Origin: an uncultured Clostridia bacterium
Lineage (GTDB): Bacteria; Bacillota; Clostridia; Peptostreptococcales; Anaerovoracaceae
DNA length: 21,405 bases
Assembly (NCBI GenBank): GCA_937915045.1
Contig: CALDNM010000216.1
Coordinates: forward strand, 1 to 21,405
Reading direction: 5' to 3'
Part shown: in pieces, positions 14,567 to 21,405 of the stretch
Numbering within the stretch: the stretch's first letter is position 1
Layout: every line of letters begins with the position of its first letter
The notes under the pieces: model-generated
What the model was told of the DNA's origin: nothing
The model's input: only the letters and a program-made list of their open reading frames with translations
Database searches by the model: none
Position numbers and translations under genes: made by a program

Positions 14567-15454
14567 ATGGAGCGGACAAAATCATTGAAAACGATGAGGG
14601 TACTGATAGCGATAATGCTGGTGTTTGCTGTAGCTTTTACTTTTCTTATGCCGCAGACTGCATATGCCGCGGTGAAGATCAACAAGTCAAAGATGACCCT
14701 CACAGTGGGTGAGACAGGACAGCTGAAGGTCAAAGGAACAAAGAAAAAGATCATATGGTCATCCAGCGGCAGAGATGTCGCGGCGGTCAGCAGCAAAGGA
14801 CTGGTATCAGCAAAGTCAAAGGGAAAAGCTAAGATATACGCAAGATACGGTTCAAAAATCAAAACATGTATGGTCACGGTCGTGGACAAAATCAAGGCAC
14901 CGATCGTCGTCAGAAAGCAATACATAAAAGCCCAGAAAAAGGTGATAGTACTGATCAAAAATGAAAACGCTGTCTCTGTATCCGGGGTAGTAGAGATGAA
15001 ATACATCGATCCGAGCAATACAATGGTGGTAGAGACGCAGAGGCGCGATGTCCCTGTTATAGAGGCAAATCAGTATCTATGCGTAGAGTATGACGCGACG
15101 CTTCAAACCGGCAGTGTTCCAATAGCATCGGTGATCGAAGTAAGCGAAGCAGCGTCAAGGCCTGTATCCAAGGTCAGCCGCTGTACGATAAGTTCAGCTC
15201 AAAAAGAGCCGGGAGGAACATATTACACAATAAAAAATACTTCTGATGTGGATCTGGATAATGTAGAACTGATGGTGCTGTTTAAAAACAAAAAAGTGTC
15301 TTCATGGAGTGCTGTCGGAGGATGCACCAAGGTGACTTTGGACAGTCTCAAGGCAGGAGAGTCACAAAAAGTGTTTGCCAAAGTACCGAGCAGCGTACCG
15401 AGCAACGCGTATTATTACGTAACACGTTATCTGAATTACGCTTACGCGGAGTGA
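14567..15454 (+). CDS. Secreted protein with bacterial Ig-like (BIG2) domain
   Basis: 295 residues, exported. The signal peptide has a basic start (MERTKSLKTMR), a hydrophobic core at 12-28, and AYA before a likely cleavage after residue 34. A BIG2 domain spans about 36-107, with the typical LTVGETGQLKV, IIWSSSGRDVAAVSSKGLVSA and KIYARYGSK pieces. The remaining 185 residues look like two beta-rich units (about 115-180 and 215-285) with strand patterns such as KVIVLIKNENAVSVSGVVEM and YYTIKNTSDVDLDNVELMVL, reminiscent of FxLYD-type modules. I do not recognise them firmly. No cell-wall anchor or transmembrane tail is seen. The gene is alone between a terminator and its own terminator. GGAGG lies 8 bases before the start. 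Role unknown, possibly surface binding or envelope. Confidence 0.75.
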   Translation: MERTKSLKTMRVLIAIMLVFAVAFTFLMPQTAYAAVKINKSKMTLTVGETGQLKVKGTKKKIIWSSSGRDVAAVSSKGLVSAKSKGKAKIYARYGSKIKTCMVTVVDKIKAPIVVRKQYIKAQKKVIVLIKNENAVSVSGVVEMKYIDPSNTMVVETQRRDVPVIEANQYLCVEYDATLQTGSVPIASVIEVSEAASRPVSKVSRCTISSAQKEPGGTYYTIKNTSDVDLDNVELMVLFKNKKVSSWSAVGGCTKVTLDSLKAGESQKVFAKVPSSVPSNAYYYVTRYLNYAYAE

Positions 15455-15491
15455 TAACTGTGATATGATCCGATAATAATTTTTGATATGA

Positions 15492-15521
15492 AAGGTCCGG
15501 CAGAAAACGCCGGGCCTTTTT
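15492..15521 (+). terminator. Intrinsic terminator after the BIG2 gene
   Basis: AAGGTCCGGC (15492-15501) pairs with GCCGGGCCTT (15509-15518) over 10 bp with one G-U. The loop is 7 bases and the T run is TTTTT. Confidence 0.9.
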
Positions 15522-15582
15522 CGCGCGTGGAGATCCATTTAATAATGGGAGGTTTGTGACAAAAACGATATTGGGTTTATTC

Positions 15583-15611
15583 TTGTTGCGCACCACAATA
15601 TGTAGTAAAAT
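15583..15611 (+). promoter_or_regulatory. Probable promoter of nrdR-cmk
   Basis: TTGTTG (15583-15588), 17 bases, TAAAAT (15606-15611, 5 of 6). The start would be near 15618. The spacer contains a sequence resembling an NrdR box, listed separately. Confidence 0.5.
15593..15608. promoter_or_regulatory. Possible NrdR box in the nrdR promoter
   Basis: The core CAATATGTAGT (15596-15606) fits the known NrdR operator core CwAtATaTwGt at all but one position. It lies between the -35 and -10 boxes. A weaker match, AAACGATATTGGGTTT, lies 30 bp upstream (15563-15578), close to the roughly three-turn spacing of paired NrdR boxes. This suggests that NrdR represses its own gene. A single-box match in AT-rich promoter DNA could be chance. 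Confidence 0.4.
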
Positions 15612-15659
15612 CATTACATGGGTCCGATAATATTTGTGTTTTGAGTAGGAGGTGCGGTC

Positions 15660-16160
15660 ATGCGTTGTCCATATTGCGAAAACGACGACACAAAAGTCAT
15701 AGATTCGCGGCATACTGAAGAAGGCCACGCGATAAGACGCAGGAGAGAATGTGAGAAATGCGGGAAGCGTTTCACCACGTATGAAAAAGTTGAAGAGATA
15801 CTCCTTGTTGTGATCAAGAAAGACGGGAGCCGTCAGGCTTTTGACAAGAACAAGATCCTGAGCGGTATAGTGAAGGCGTGCGAAAAGCGCCCGGTATCAT
15901 ATGCCGATATGGAAAGGGTCGCTGATGAGATCGAAAGAGGTCTCAACAATATGATGGAAAAAGAGATACAGAGTTCATTTATCGGCGAACTTGTCATGGA
16001 TAAACTCAAGGACCTTGATGAAGTTGCATATGTCCGTTTCGCGTCTGTCTACAGGCAGTTCACGGATGTGAGCACTTTTATTTCTGAGATCGAAAAGATG
16101 CTTGGAGATCGGAAGAGCACACGTCTGAACTCAAGACAGATGAGGAGAAGTAAGGCATGA
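15660..16160 (+). CDS. nrdR: Transcriptional repressor NrdR with artefactual C-terminus
   Basis: Zinc-finger/ATP-cone repressor of ribonucleotide reductase operons that senses ATP/dATP. The zinc ribbon has C3, C6 (CPYC) and C31, C34 (CEKC), with RRRREC between. The ATP-cone spans about 48-138 and contains KKDGSRQAFDKNKILSGI and RFASVYRQFTDV. AGGAGGTG precedes the ATG. Residues 150-159 (DRKSTRLNSR) are encoded by Illumina adapter sequence, and the frame after it is shifted. If the bases after the adapter are native and read one frame over (GAACTCAAG onward), the protein would end ELKTDEEK with TAA at 16151-16153, three bases before the cmk ATG. The true end is therefore probably 16153, with an unknown number of missing or added bases near 16105-16132. 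Confidence 0.9.
   Translation: MRCPYCENDDTKVIDSRHTEEGHAIRRRRECEKCGKRFTTYEKVEEILLVVIKKDGSRQAFDKNKILSGIVKACEKRPVSYADMERVADEIERGLNNMMEKEIQSSFIGELVMDKLKDLDEVAYVRFASVYRQFTDVSTFISEIEKMLGDRKSTRLNSRQMRRSKA
16106..16132 (+). other. Illumina TruSeq adapter sequence in the assembly
   Basis: 27 consecutive bases starting AGATCGGAAGAGC and ending CTGAACTC equal the start of the standard TruSeq read-1 adapter. The match stops where the adapter would continue CAGTCAC. The translation RKSTRLNS is a familiar contamination signature in protein databases. A chance match of this length is not credible, so the 3' end of nrdR is corrupted here. Confidence 0.97.
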
Positions 16161-16810
16161 TAAGAATAGCTATCGACGGGCCGGGAGGCGCGGGCAAATC
16201 GACGATCGCGAAGGCAGTCGCGAGGGAACTCGGAATAGATTACATAGATACCGGGGCGATGTATCGCGCTGTAGGCTACAAGATGAAAGAAAAAGGCATA
16301 CCGGCAGGAAGTACTGATAAAGTGGCTGCTATGCTGGATGATACAGACATAGATTTTTCGGGCGGGGACACTCTGCTTGACGGAAGATCGGTGAGCGCGG
16401 AGATAAGGAAGCCCGAGATATCGGCAGCTGCCAGCGAATGCGCGGCCATCCCCGCGGTAAGGGAAAAGCTCGTGGAGATACAGAGAAAGATGGGACGTAC
16501 AAAGAGCGTCGTCATGGACGGCAGGGACATCGGTACAAATGTGCTAACAGACGCCGAATATAAATTCTATATGACGGCTTCCGCTGAGGAAAGAGCTCAG
16601 AGAAGATATGACGAGCTTATAGCAAAAGGGGAAAAAGTGGATCTTGAGAAAGTGCTTGCAGACATAAAGACGCGAGACCACAACGATATGACGAGGAAAC
16701 TCAACCCGCTGAGAAAAGCGGATGACGCGATCGAGCTCGATACTACGGGCATGTCTATCGAAGAAGTCACAAAGGCTTTGCTGTCTAAAGTAGACAGGAG
16801 CAGGATCTAA
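16157..16810 (+). CDS. cmk: Cytidylate kinase
   Basis: Phosphorylates CMP and dCMP with ATP to supply CTP and dCTP, cytoplasmic, 217 residues, normal length. The P-loop GPGGAGKS is at 8-15, followed by YIDTGAMYRAVG, the CMP-binding DGRDIGT (119-125) and the lid with RDHNDMTR-type RDHNDMTRKLNPL. GAGGAG precedes the ATG within the end of nrdR. The apparent 4-base overlap with nrdR is a product of the adapter frameshift, and the native spacing is probably 3 bp. The gene itself looks intact with the same codon habits as the window. The next gene begins 20 bp later. Confidence 0.97.
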   Translation: MIRIAIDGPGGAGKSTIAKAVARELGIDYIDTGAMYRAVGYKMKEKGIPAGSTDKVAAMLDDTDIDFSGGDTLLDGRSVSAEIRKPEISAAASECAAIPAVREKLVEIQRKMGRTKSVVMDGRDIGTNVLTDAEYKFYMTASAEERAQRRYDELIAKGEKVDLEKVLADIKTRDHNDMTRKLNPLRKADDAIELDTTGMSIEEVTKALLSKVDRSRI

Positions 16811-16830
16811 GGGATAGGAGAAATAAAAAT

Positions 16831-18112
16831 ATGGCAACATTCATACCATTCAGGGCCGTCAGGCCTAATGCTGAACTCGCTAAAGACGTGGCGGCTGCGC
16901 CATACGACATAGTGGATCGGGAGGCTGCGGCGAAAGAAGAAAGCGAAAATCCTTACAGCTTCCTTCATATCACCAGACCGGACGCGAACATGGAGATCGG
17001 CATGAGCGGTGCCGGAAAAAGCTCGTTGGTGCGGTGCATTAACTTACTGGAACGCGGTATACAGGACGGCCAGAAATAATATAAAACTGTTCATCGAAAG
17101 GAAGATCTTTTTTGAAGAGACAAAACCGATGTACTATATCTATCGCATGACCATGGACGGCGTATCGCATACGGGCGTCGCGGGATGTGCTTCTGTAGCG
17201 GAATATGACAGCGGTACGATCATGAAGCATGAAGCCGTATCATCGGAAAAAGTCGTGGACAGAGCGAAGAATATCGACGCGTGCGGATACGACACAGAAC
17301 CGGTATTGCTGTCATACAGGCATGACGCGAAGATCGACGGGCTGATCGGAGGATACATAGGGGCGAACGGACCGGAGTATGATTTTACGGCGGACGATGG
17401 TGTCAGACATGAACTTTGGGTGATATCAGATGATAATATAATATCGGGACTGCAGGGACTGTTTCTCTCTGTTCCGGCATTTTACATAGCGGACGGACAT
17501 CACAGGTCGGCGGCGGCTTCTGCCGTCTCGCGCAAAAGGTATGAGAAGGACGGTACCGCGCCCGGAGAGTCTTTATATGACTTCTTCCTCGCGATCGCTT
17601 TCCCGGATGATGAGCTTGGGATACAAAGTTTCAGCAGGGCCGTGAAGGGTCTTGACGGGAACGAGCCGGATGAATTCCTCGGGAAGATACTGGCGATGGG
17701 ATTTGAATATGAGAAGAAGGAGAGCGGTTTTATCCCGGATGAAAGACATACTGTCGCGATGTGCCTTCAGGGAGAATGGTACAGCCTGAAGATGCAGGAC
17801 AAGGTGCTCTCAGACGATCCGGCAGAAAGTCTGGATGTGACGATACTGCAGAAATATCTGCTCGCGCCGGTGCTTGGGATATTCGATCCGTCATCGGACA
17901 GCAGACTGGACTATTTAAAAGGGTCCGTGCCGACTGATGAACTGGAGAAAATGACAGAAGATGGATACGATGTCGTATTCGTCATGCATCCGGTCTCGAC
18001 GGCGGAAATCACCGCTGTCGCGGAAGAAGGAGGAGTGATGCCTCCTAAATCGACGTGTTTCGCGCCGAAGCCGGAAAGCGGTCTTATGCTTTATCGTGTG
18101 GACGCGGACTGA
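16831..18112 (+). pseudogene. DUF1015 family gene interrupted and frameshifted by a foreign sliver
   Basis: The family is conserved, widespread and of poorly known function, about 400-430 residues, probably cytoplasmic. The first part (16831-17001, 57 residues) has the typical MATFIPFRAVRP start, APYDIVDREAA and ENPYSFLHI. The body resumes in the +1 frame near 17069 with ARNNIKLFIERKIFFEE, then YYIYRMTMDGVSHTGVAGCAS, the family motif FYIADGHHRSAAAS, and runs to 18112 with no further break. Between them lie about 67 bases, of which 17002-17055 encode a MetN-like Walker A stretch. Without that sliver one expects roughly a dozen residues of DUF1015. I judge this an assembly chimera, so the organism may well carry an intact gene. 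It follows cmk by 20 bp with AGGAG upstream. Confidence 0.85.
17002..17055 (+). other. MetN-like Walker A fragment inside the DUF1015 gene
   Basis: The encoded MSGAGKSSLVRCINLLER is the P-loop segment of methionine-type ABC ATPases (GxSGAGKSTLxRCxNLLER). With the preceding Ile-Gly codons, which may be shared by chance, the likeness starts at 16996. No other part of an ABC ATPase is present. Codons TTG, TTA, ATT, CGG and CGC cluster here, while flanking genes favour CTC/CTG/CTT, ATA/ATC and AGA/AGG. That points to DNA from a different source, either another place in the genome or another organism in the sample. Confidence 0.8.
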
Positions 18113-18131
18113 AGAGAATGGTCCAAAAGCA

Positions 18132-18160
18132 TTGAATGATATATAAATAAATGGTACAAT
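18132..18160 (+). promoter_or_regulatory. Probable promoter of radC-mreBCD
   Basis: TTGAAT (18132-18137), 17 bases, TACAAT (18155-18160, 5 of 6). TATAAT at 18160-18165 is an alternative -10. The leader of about 75 nt to radC holds GGAAAA/TTTTCC (18180-18195) and a stable hairpin GCTCTG-AAAA-CAGAGC (18211-18226), neither followed by a T run. No terminator separates this promoter from the DUF1015 gene. Confidence 0.5.
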
Positions 18161-18241
18161 ATAATGCGACTTTTTATGAGGAAAAAGCGTTTTCCGGACC
18201 TGCCGCGAAAGCTCTGAAAACAGAGCGGAACGGAGAGGAAA

Positions 18242-18919
18242 ATGATCATAAAAGAGCTGCCAGACAACGAAAAACCAAGAGAGAAGATGCTGTTATACGG
18301 ATGCGGTACGCTTTCGAACAGTGAACTTCTGGCGATAATCCTCAGGACGGGGCACAAGGGAAAATCGGCCATAAGACTGGCCGATGACATACTTGGGCTG
18401 AGCAGTGACGGGATAGTACATCTTGCGGAATGCCAGATCGGGGAACTCGCGGACATCAAAGGCATCGGTACGGCGAAAGCCTGCCAGATACTAGCGGCCG
18501 CGGAACTCGGAAAGAGGATATCGACCGCTCCGAGGTGCGACAGGCTCAACGGAGGAAGTGTGGCAAACATAGTAGACATCTTCATGGAGGAGATGCGTTA
18601 CTACAAGAAGGAGTTTTTCAACGTATTGCTCCTGAACGCGAAAAACGAGATACTGGCTTCGGAGAATGTGGCGATAGGAGATCTTTCGACAAGCATCGTC
18701 CATCCGAGAGAGGCTTTCATCCCGGCAGTCAGGAGGAGCGCCGCGTCGGTGATATTCATACATAATCATCCGAGCGGGAACCCGGCACCCAGCCGGGAAG
18801 ACATAAACATAACTGAACGGCTCGCTGAGGCCGGAAAAATATTGGGGATAAGAGTTCTCGATCACATCATTATAGGCGATGGTGTCTATGTGAGTTTCAG
18901 AGAACAAGGTTTATTTTAG
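18242..18919 (+). CDS. radC: RadC family JAB/MPN-domain protein
   Basis: 225 residues, full family length. An N-terminal helix-hairpin-helix region contains LADIKGIGTAKACQILAAAELGKR (about 69-92). The C-terminal JAB1/MPN-like metalloprotease fold has the metal motif HNHPSGNPAPSREDIN, with H174, H176 and D187, plus the upstream glutamate region GDLSTSIVHPREAF. The historical link to DNA repair is doubtful, and the biochemical role remains unsettled across the family. GGAG lies 7 bases before the ATG. It is placed directly in front of mreB (17 bp), a common Firmicutes arrangement, so it is probably co-transcribed with the cell-shape genes. Confidence 0.95.
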   Translation: MIIKELPDNEKPREKMLLYGCGTLSNSELLAIILRTGHKGKSAIRLADDILGLSSDGIVHLAECQIGELADIKGIGTAKACQILAAAELGKRISTAPRCDRLNGGSVANIVDIFMEEMRYYKKEFFNVLLLNAKNEILASENVAIGDLSTSIVHPREAFIPAVRRSAASVIFIHNHPSGNPAPSREDINITERLAEAGKILGIRVLDHIIIGDGVYVSFREQGLF

Positions 18920-18936
18920 ACACGGAGGAATTAAAA

Positions 18937-19971
18937 GTGGCAAAGACAGGAAAGGATATGGGCATTGACCTCGGAACAGCCAATACTCTCATCTATACTA
19001 AAGACGACGGAGTTGTTCTGAATGAAGCATCGGTCATAGCGTATGACAAGAGAAATCAGGCCATCATAGCTACCGGTACGAAAGCCAAGGCTATGATAGG
19101 CAAAGCGCCTGACAATATAGTAGTAGTCAGACCGCTTCAGGACGGAGTCATATCAGATTTCGATATGACTGCGGAAATGCTGCAGAGATTCATCAAGTCT
19201 TCTCTTAAGGACAGGAAACCATCCGGCATGAACGTCGTGGTAGGAGTACCGAGCGGCGTCACGGAAGTCGAGAAGATCGCTGTGGAAGAAGTAGTCAAGC
19301 AGATGGGCGCAAGAGATGTCTTTATCCTCGATGAACCTACAGCGGCCGCGATCGGCGGAGGACTGGACATAGAGTCTTCGGACGCGTGCATGGTGGCGGA
19401 TATCGGCGGAGGAACGTCAGATATAGCTATACTCGCGCTCGGCGGGATCGTAGTCAGCACATCGCTCAGATACGCTGGCGATAAGTTCGATGATGCCATC
19501 ATCCAATATATAAGAAAGAAGAAGGGCGTACTCATCGGAGACAAGACTGCTGAGATGCTCAAAATGAAAGTCGGATGCGCGCTGGTCGAAAATGACAGCA
19601 GCGGCAAGGAGATAATAGAGTCTGTAGACGCAAGGGGAAGAGATCTGATATCAGGACTTCCGAGGACTTTCAAAGTTACAAATAAAGATATGGAAGCAGC
19701 GCTCCACGAGTCTATGGAAATGCTCATAGACGCAATAAAGAGCACTGTTGAAAAAGCACCGCCGGAAGTAGCGGCAGATATCGCTGAAAGAGGCATGATG
19801 CTGACAGGCGGCGGAGCTCTCATACATAACCTTGATAAACTTATAAATCTCAGGACGGGCCTGGAAGCTGCGGTAGCTGATCAGCCATATGAAGCAGTAG
19901 CGCTCGGCGCAGGAAAGAGCCTGGAGAATATAGATAAACTAAGACTTTACGCAACTGACAAAAAGAGATAA
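18937..19971 (+). CDS. mreB: Rod shape-determining protein MreB
   Basis: Actin-like ATPase whose membrane-bound filaments guide the elongation machinery. It has 344 residues, usual length. Phosphate-1 loop DLGTANT is at 11-17, DEPTAAAIG at 132-140, phosphate-2 loop DIGGGTSD at 155-162, and the adenosine motif LTGGGALI lies near the end. The start codon is GTG, set by CGGAGGA about 8 bases upstream and the family N-terminus. First of mreBCD, 26 bp before mreC. Its presence implies a rod-shaped or elongating cell. Confidence 0.97.
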   Translation: MAKTGKDMGIDLGTANTLIYTKDDGVVLNEASVIAYDKRNQAIIATGTKAKAMIGKAPDNIVVVRPLQDGVISDFDMTAEMLQRFIKSSLKDRKPSGMNVVVGVPSGVTEVEKIAVEEVVKQMGARDVFILDEPTAAAIGGGLDIESSDACMVADIGGGTSDIAILALGGIVVSTSLRYAGDKFDDAIIQYIRKKKGVLIGDKTAEMLKMKVGCALVENDSSGKEIIESVDARGRDLISGLPRTFKVTNKDMEAALHESMEMLIDAIKSTVEKAPPEVAADIAERGMMLTGGGALIHNLDKLINLRTGLEAAVADQPYEAVALGAGKSLENIDKLRLYATDKKR

Positions 19972-19997
19972 AAAGAGACTAAGACAGGATTTTATTT

Positions 19998-20816
19998 ATG
20001 AAGTGGTTCGGTGAACACAAACTTTTTTCAATAATAGCGGGGATCGTGATCGTGCTCGTGCTTATTATCACGGCATCATTCATGACCGCGGGTGGCTCAG
20101 GTATCGTCGGAAGAGGCGTGCAGACAGTGGCCGCGGCTGTAGCGAGACCTGTGGAGGCAGTTGCCGGTGGCATAGGCAATACGCTTTCGGGTATAATCAA
20201 TTTCAGAGATACTCAGAAAGAAAACGAGTCTCTTAAGAAAGAAAACGAGGAGCTCCAGCAGCAGAATCTTGAACTCAAGCTCAGCAGGCAGCAGCTGTCG
20301 GATCTGAAACAGCTTTCCAAAGCGTTTGACTTTGAGCCGTATACAGAGAACAGCAAATCGGTCGCGTGCAACATCATCGAACTCGACTATTCGAATCCGT
20401 ATGTGATATTCACTGTAGATCAGGGCAAGGGAGCCGGGATCAAAAAGAACGATGTCGTTGTGAACGGCAGCGGTCTCGTGGGACAGGTACTGGAGACCGG
20501 ACATGGATGGTCAAAGATCAAGTCTGTACTGTCTAAATCGAACAATGTCAGTTTCAAAGTTCTGAGAGATAAGTCCGTCACAGGAGTCTTAAAGGGCAAT
20601 GGCAAATCGTCACTGACAGGATATCTGCTTGACGGAAGCGACAGGATAATAAAAGGAGATACACTTGTCACGACCGGTATCGGACACTATCCTGAAGGTA
20701 TAAGGATAGGAAAAGTTTCAGATGTGTCATATGATGATGACCAGCAGCTCAAGACTGTCAAGGTCGATCCGACTGTGAACTTCAGCGGACTTCAGAGGGT
20801 GGCGGTATTCATATGA
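19998..20816 (+). CDS. mreC: Rod shape-determining protein MreC
   Basis: Bitopic membrane protein of 272 residues that links MreB and MreD to the PBP2/RodA synthase. There is one transmembrane helix near 10-28 (FSIIAGIVIVLVLIITASF), a coiled coil about 72-107 rich in KENESLKKENEELQQQN, then the outer beta domain with DQGKGAGIKKNDVVVNGSGLVGQV-like MreC signatures. The chain ends with GLQRVAVFI. AGGA lies 8 bases before the ATG. The stop overlaps the mreD start in ATGA, which suggests translational coupling. Confidence 0.95.
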   Translation: MKWFGEHKLFSIIAGIVIVLVLIITASFMTAGGSGIVGRGVQTVAAAVARPVEAVAGGIGNTLSGIINFRDTQKENESLKKENEELQQQNLELKLSRQQLSDLKQLSKAFDFEPYTENSKSVACNIIELDYSNPYVIFTVDQGKGAGIKKNDVVVNGSGLVGQVLETGHGWSKIKSVLSKSNNVSFKVLRDKSVTGVLKGNGKSSLTGYLLDGSDRIIKGDTLVTTGIGHYPEGIRIGKVSDVSYDDDQQLKTVKVDPTVNFSGLQRVAVFI

Positions 20817-21319
20817 CAAAAGGCAGACTTACAGTTCTGTATCTGCTGGCGTTCATATTCCAGCTGACAGTTGTCAATATAATAGGTATCAAAAACGTGG
20901 GGCCGAATTTGATTCTGTGCCTCACTGTTGTCATTACATTCGTTTTCAATGACGGATGGAAATGCGTGTTTTTTGCAATGGGCGCGGCTCTTCTGACAGA
21001 CATATGCTGCGGATCTATAGTCGGAGTCGGACCGCTGGCTATGCTTGCGGCGGTGATATTCTCTGAGCTTGCGAGAGAACGTGTGAACACTGAACTTCTT
21101 ACACCGCTCGCGGCGACAGGCGCTCTCGCGACACTCGTGTATAACATAATTTACTGGCTCATCCTGAAGATAACGGGTGATCCGATGAGTATGCTGTATA
21201 TGCTGAAGTTCCAGATTTTTTATATCATTTACAATATAGCGATCATGTTCGCGATCTATTATTTCATGAATAAGATAAGAAAGAAACAGATAAGAAAAGA
21301 AGACGGGTACGATATATGA
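20813..21319 (+). CDS. mreD: Rod shape-determining protein MreD
   Basis: Integral membrane partner of MreC, 168 residues, with about five hydrophobic segments (roughly 6-25, 32-47, 50-66, 71-87 and 98-117) and a last one near 132-151, then a basic cytoplasmic tail (NKIRKKQIRKEDGYD). The sequence is poorly conserved, as usual for MreD, and the call rests on size, topology and position directly after mreC. Its ATG overlaps the mreC stop, and its own stop overlaps the next ATG in the same ATGA way. Confidence 0.9.
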   Translation: MTKGRLTVLYLLAFIFQLTVVNIIGIKNVGPNLILCLTVVITFVFNDGWKCVFFAMGAALLTDICCGSIVGVGPLAMLAAVIFSELARERVNTELLTPLAATGALATLVYNIIYWLILKITGDPMSMLYMLKFQIFYIIYNIAIMFAIYYFMNKIRKKQIRKEDGYDI

Positions 21320-21405
21320 CAAGAAAAGTCGGCAAAGAGAGGAAAGAGAAAAAAGAAAAAAAGGCAAAAGAACCTAGACGTTCTCTCGGAGACAGGCTTT
21401 ATGAA
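21316..21405 (+). CDS. N-terminus of a downstream gene, probably penicillin-binding protein 2 (partial)
   Basis: 30 codons, open to the window end. The encoded start is very lysine- and arginine-rich (MTRKVGKERKEKKEK and onward) and ends RSLGDRLYE. A basic cytoplasmic tail before a membrane helix is what elongation-specific class B PBPs show, and pbpA/mrdA is the usual gene after mreBCD. The ATGA overlap with mreD supports a real start. No PBP domain lies inside the window, so the product name is inference from gene order. Confidence 0.6.
   Translation, partial: MTRKVGKERKEKKEKKAKEPRRSLGDRLYE

Noticed and set aside
15552..15629. Small 24-codon frame starting GTG near a GGGAGG upstream of nrdR
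   Set aside because: The spacing between GGGAGG and GTG is only 3 bases, and the frame runs through the nrdR promoter and operator-like site. No evidence of a real peptide.
15660..16160. A novel basic C-terminal tail on NrdR
   Set aside because: The tail is the translation of sequencing adapter plus out-of-frame native bases.
17002..17055. DUF1015 protein with a genuine nucleotide-binding P-loop
   Set aside because: The Walker A stretch is out of place for this family and is flanked by a frameshift and unlike codons. No other ATPase motif (Walker B, signature) is present, so it is not a functional fusion.
1..21405. Search for CRISPR arrays, insertion sequences, toxin-antitoxin pairs, prophage, tRNA or a new defence system
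   Set aside because: Nearly all of the window is tightly packed core genes with small gaps. The only direct repeat noticed is the dapH-tail repeat, and no transposase, nuclease cluster or tRNA-like fold was seen by eye.

Overview
This is about 21.4 kb of a low-to-mid GC Firmicutes (Clostridia-type) chromosome. The evidence is a lysine riboswitch of the terminator type, the acetylated diaminopimelate pathway (DapH), an infC-rpmI-rplT operon behind an L20-type attenuator leader with an AUU-start infC, the nrdR-cmk and radC-mreBCD blocks, strong GGAGG ribosome binding sites and frequent AGA/AGG arginine codons. A placement near Anaerovoracaceae/Mogibacterium is only a guess from overall style. 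I see no prophage, insertion sequence, CRISPR array, tRNA or rRNA. The content is core metabolism, translation and cell shape, and I find no convincing new defence or mobile system.

Layout. Positions 1-5260 (minus strand) hold a lysine operon read right to left: promoter, lysine riboswitch with terminator, lysA, an aspartate-kinase homologue with an eroded catalytic half, dapA, dapB and dapH. It ends in an imperfect 81-bp tandem repeat that duplicates the dapH tail, followed by an intrinsic terminator. An M20-family amidohydrolase (5341-6480, plus), plausibly the N-acetyl-diaminopimelate deacetylase this pathway needs, leaves divergently from the same intergenic region. Positions 6500-10834 hold an arginine/ornithine operon, argC-argJ-argB-argD. 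Positions 10840-12230 hold the L20/IF3 leader and infC-rpmI-rplT with a terminator. Positions 12275-14405 hold a D-2-hydroxyacid dehydrogenase and a trigger-factor-like lipoprotein. Positions 14437-15521 hold a secreted Ig-like (BIG2) protein. Positions 15583-18112 hold nrdR, cmk and a DUF1015 gene. From 18132 to the right edge lie radC, mreB, mreC, mreD and the first 30 codons of the next gene, probably PBP2.

Two places need caution before the sequence is used. The 3' end of nrdR contains 27 consecutive bases identical to the Illumina TruSeq read-1 adapter (16106-16132), which replaces the true C-terminus. About 900 bp downstream, the DUF1015 gene is interrupted and frameshifted by a roughly 54-60 bp sliver that reads as the Walker A region of a MetN-type ABC ATPase, with codon use unlike its surroundings. 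Both look like library or assembly artefacts rather than biology.

The best biological leads are the aspartate-kinase homologue, which keeps two ACT domains while the kinase signatures have decayed; the tandem duplication of the dapH 3' end; and the three RNA-level or operator controls (lysine riboswitch, L20 leader, possible NrdR box in front of nrdR).
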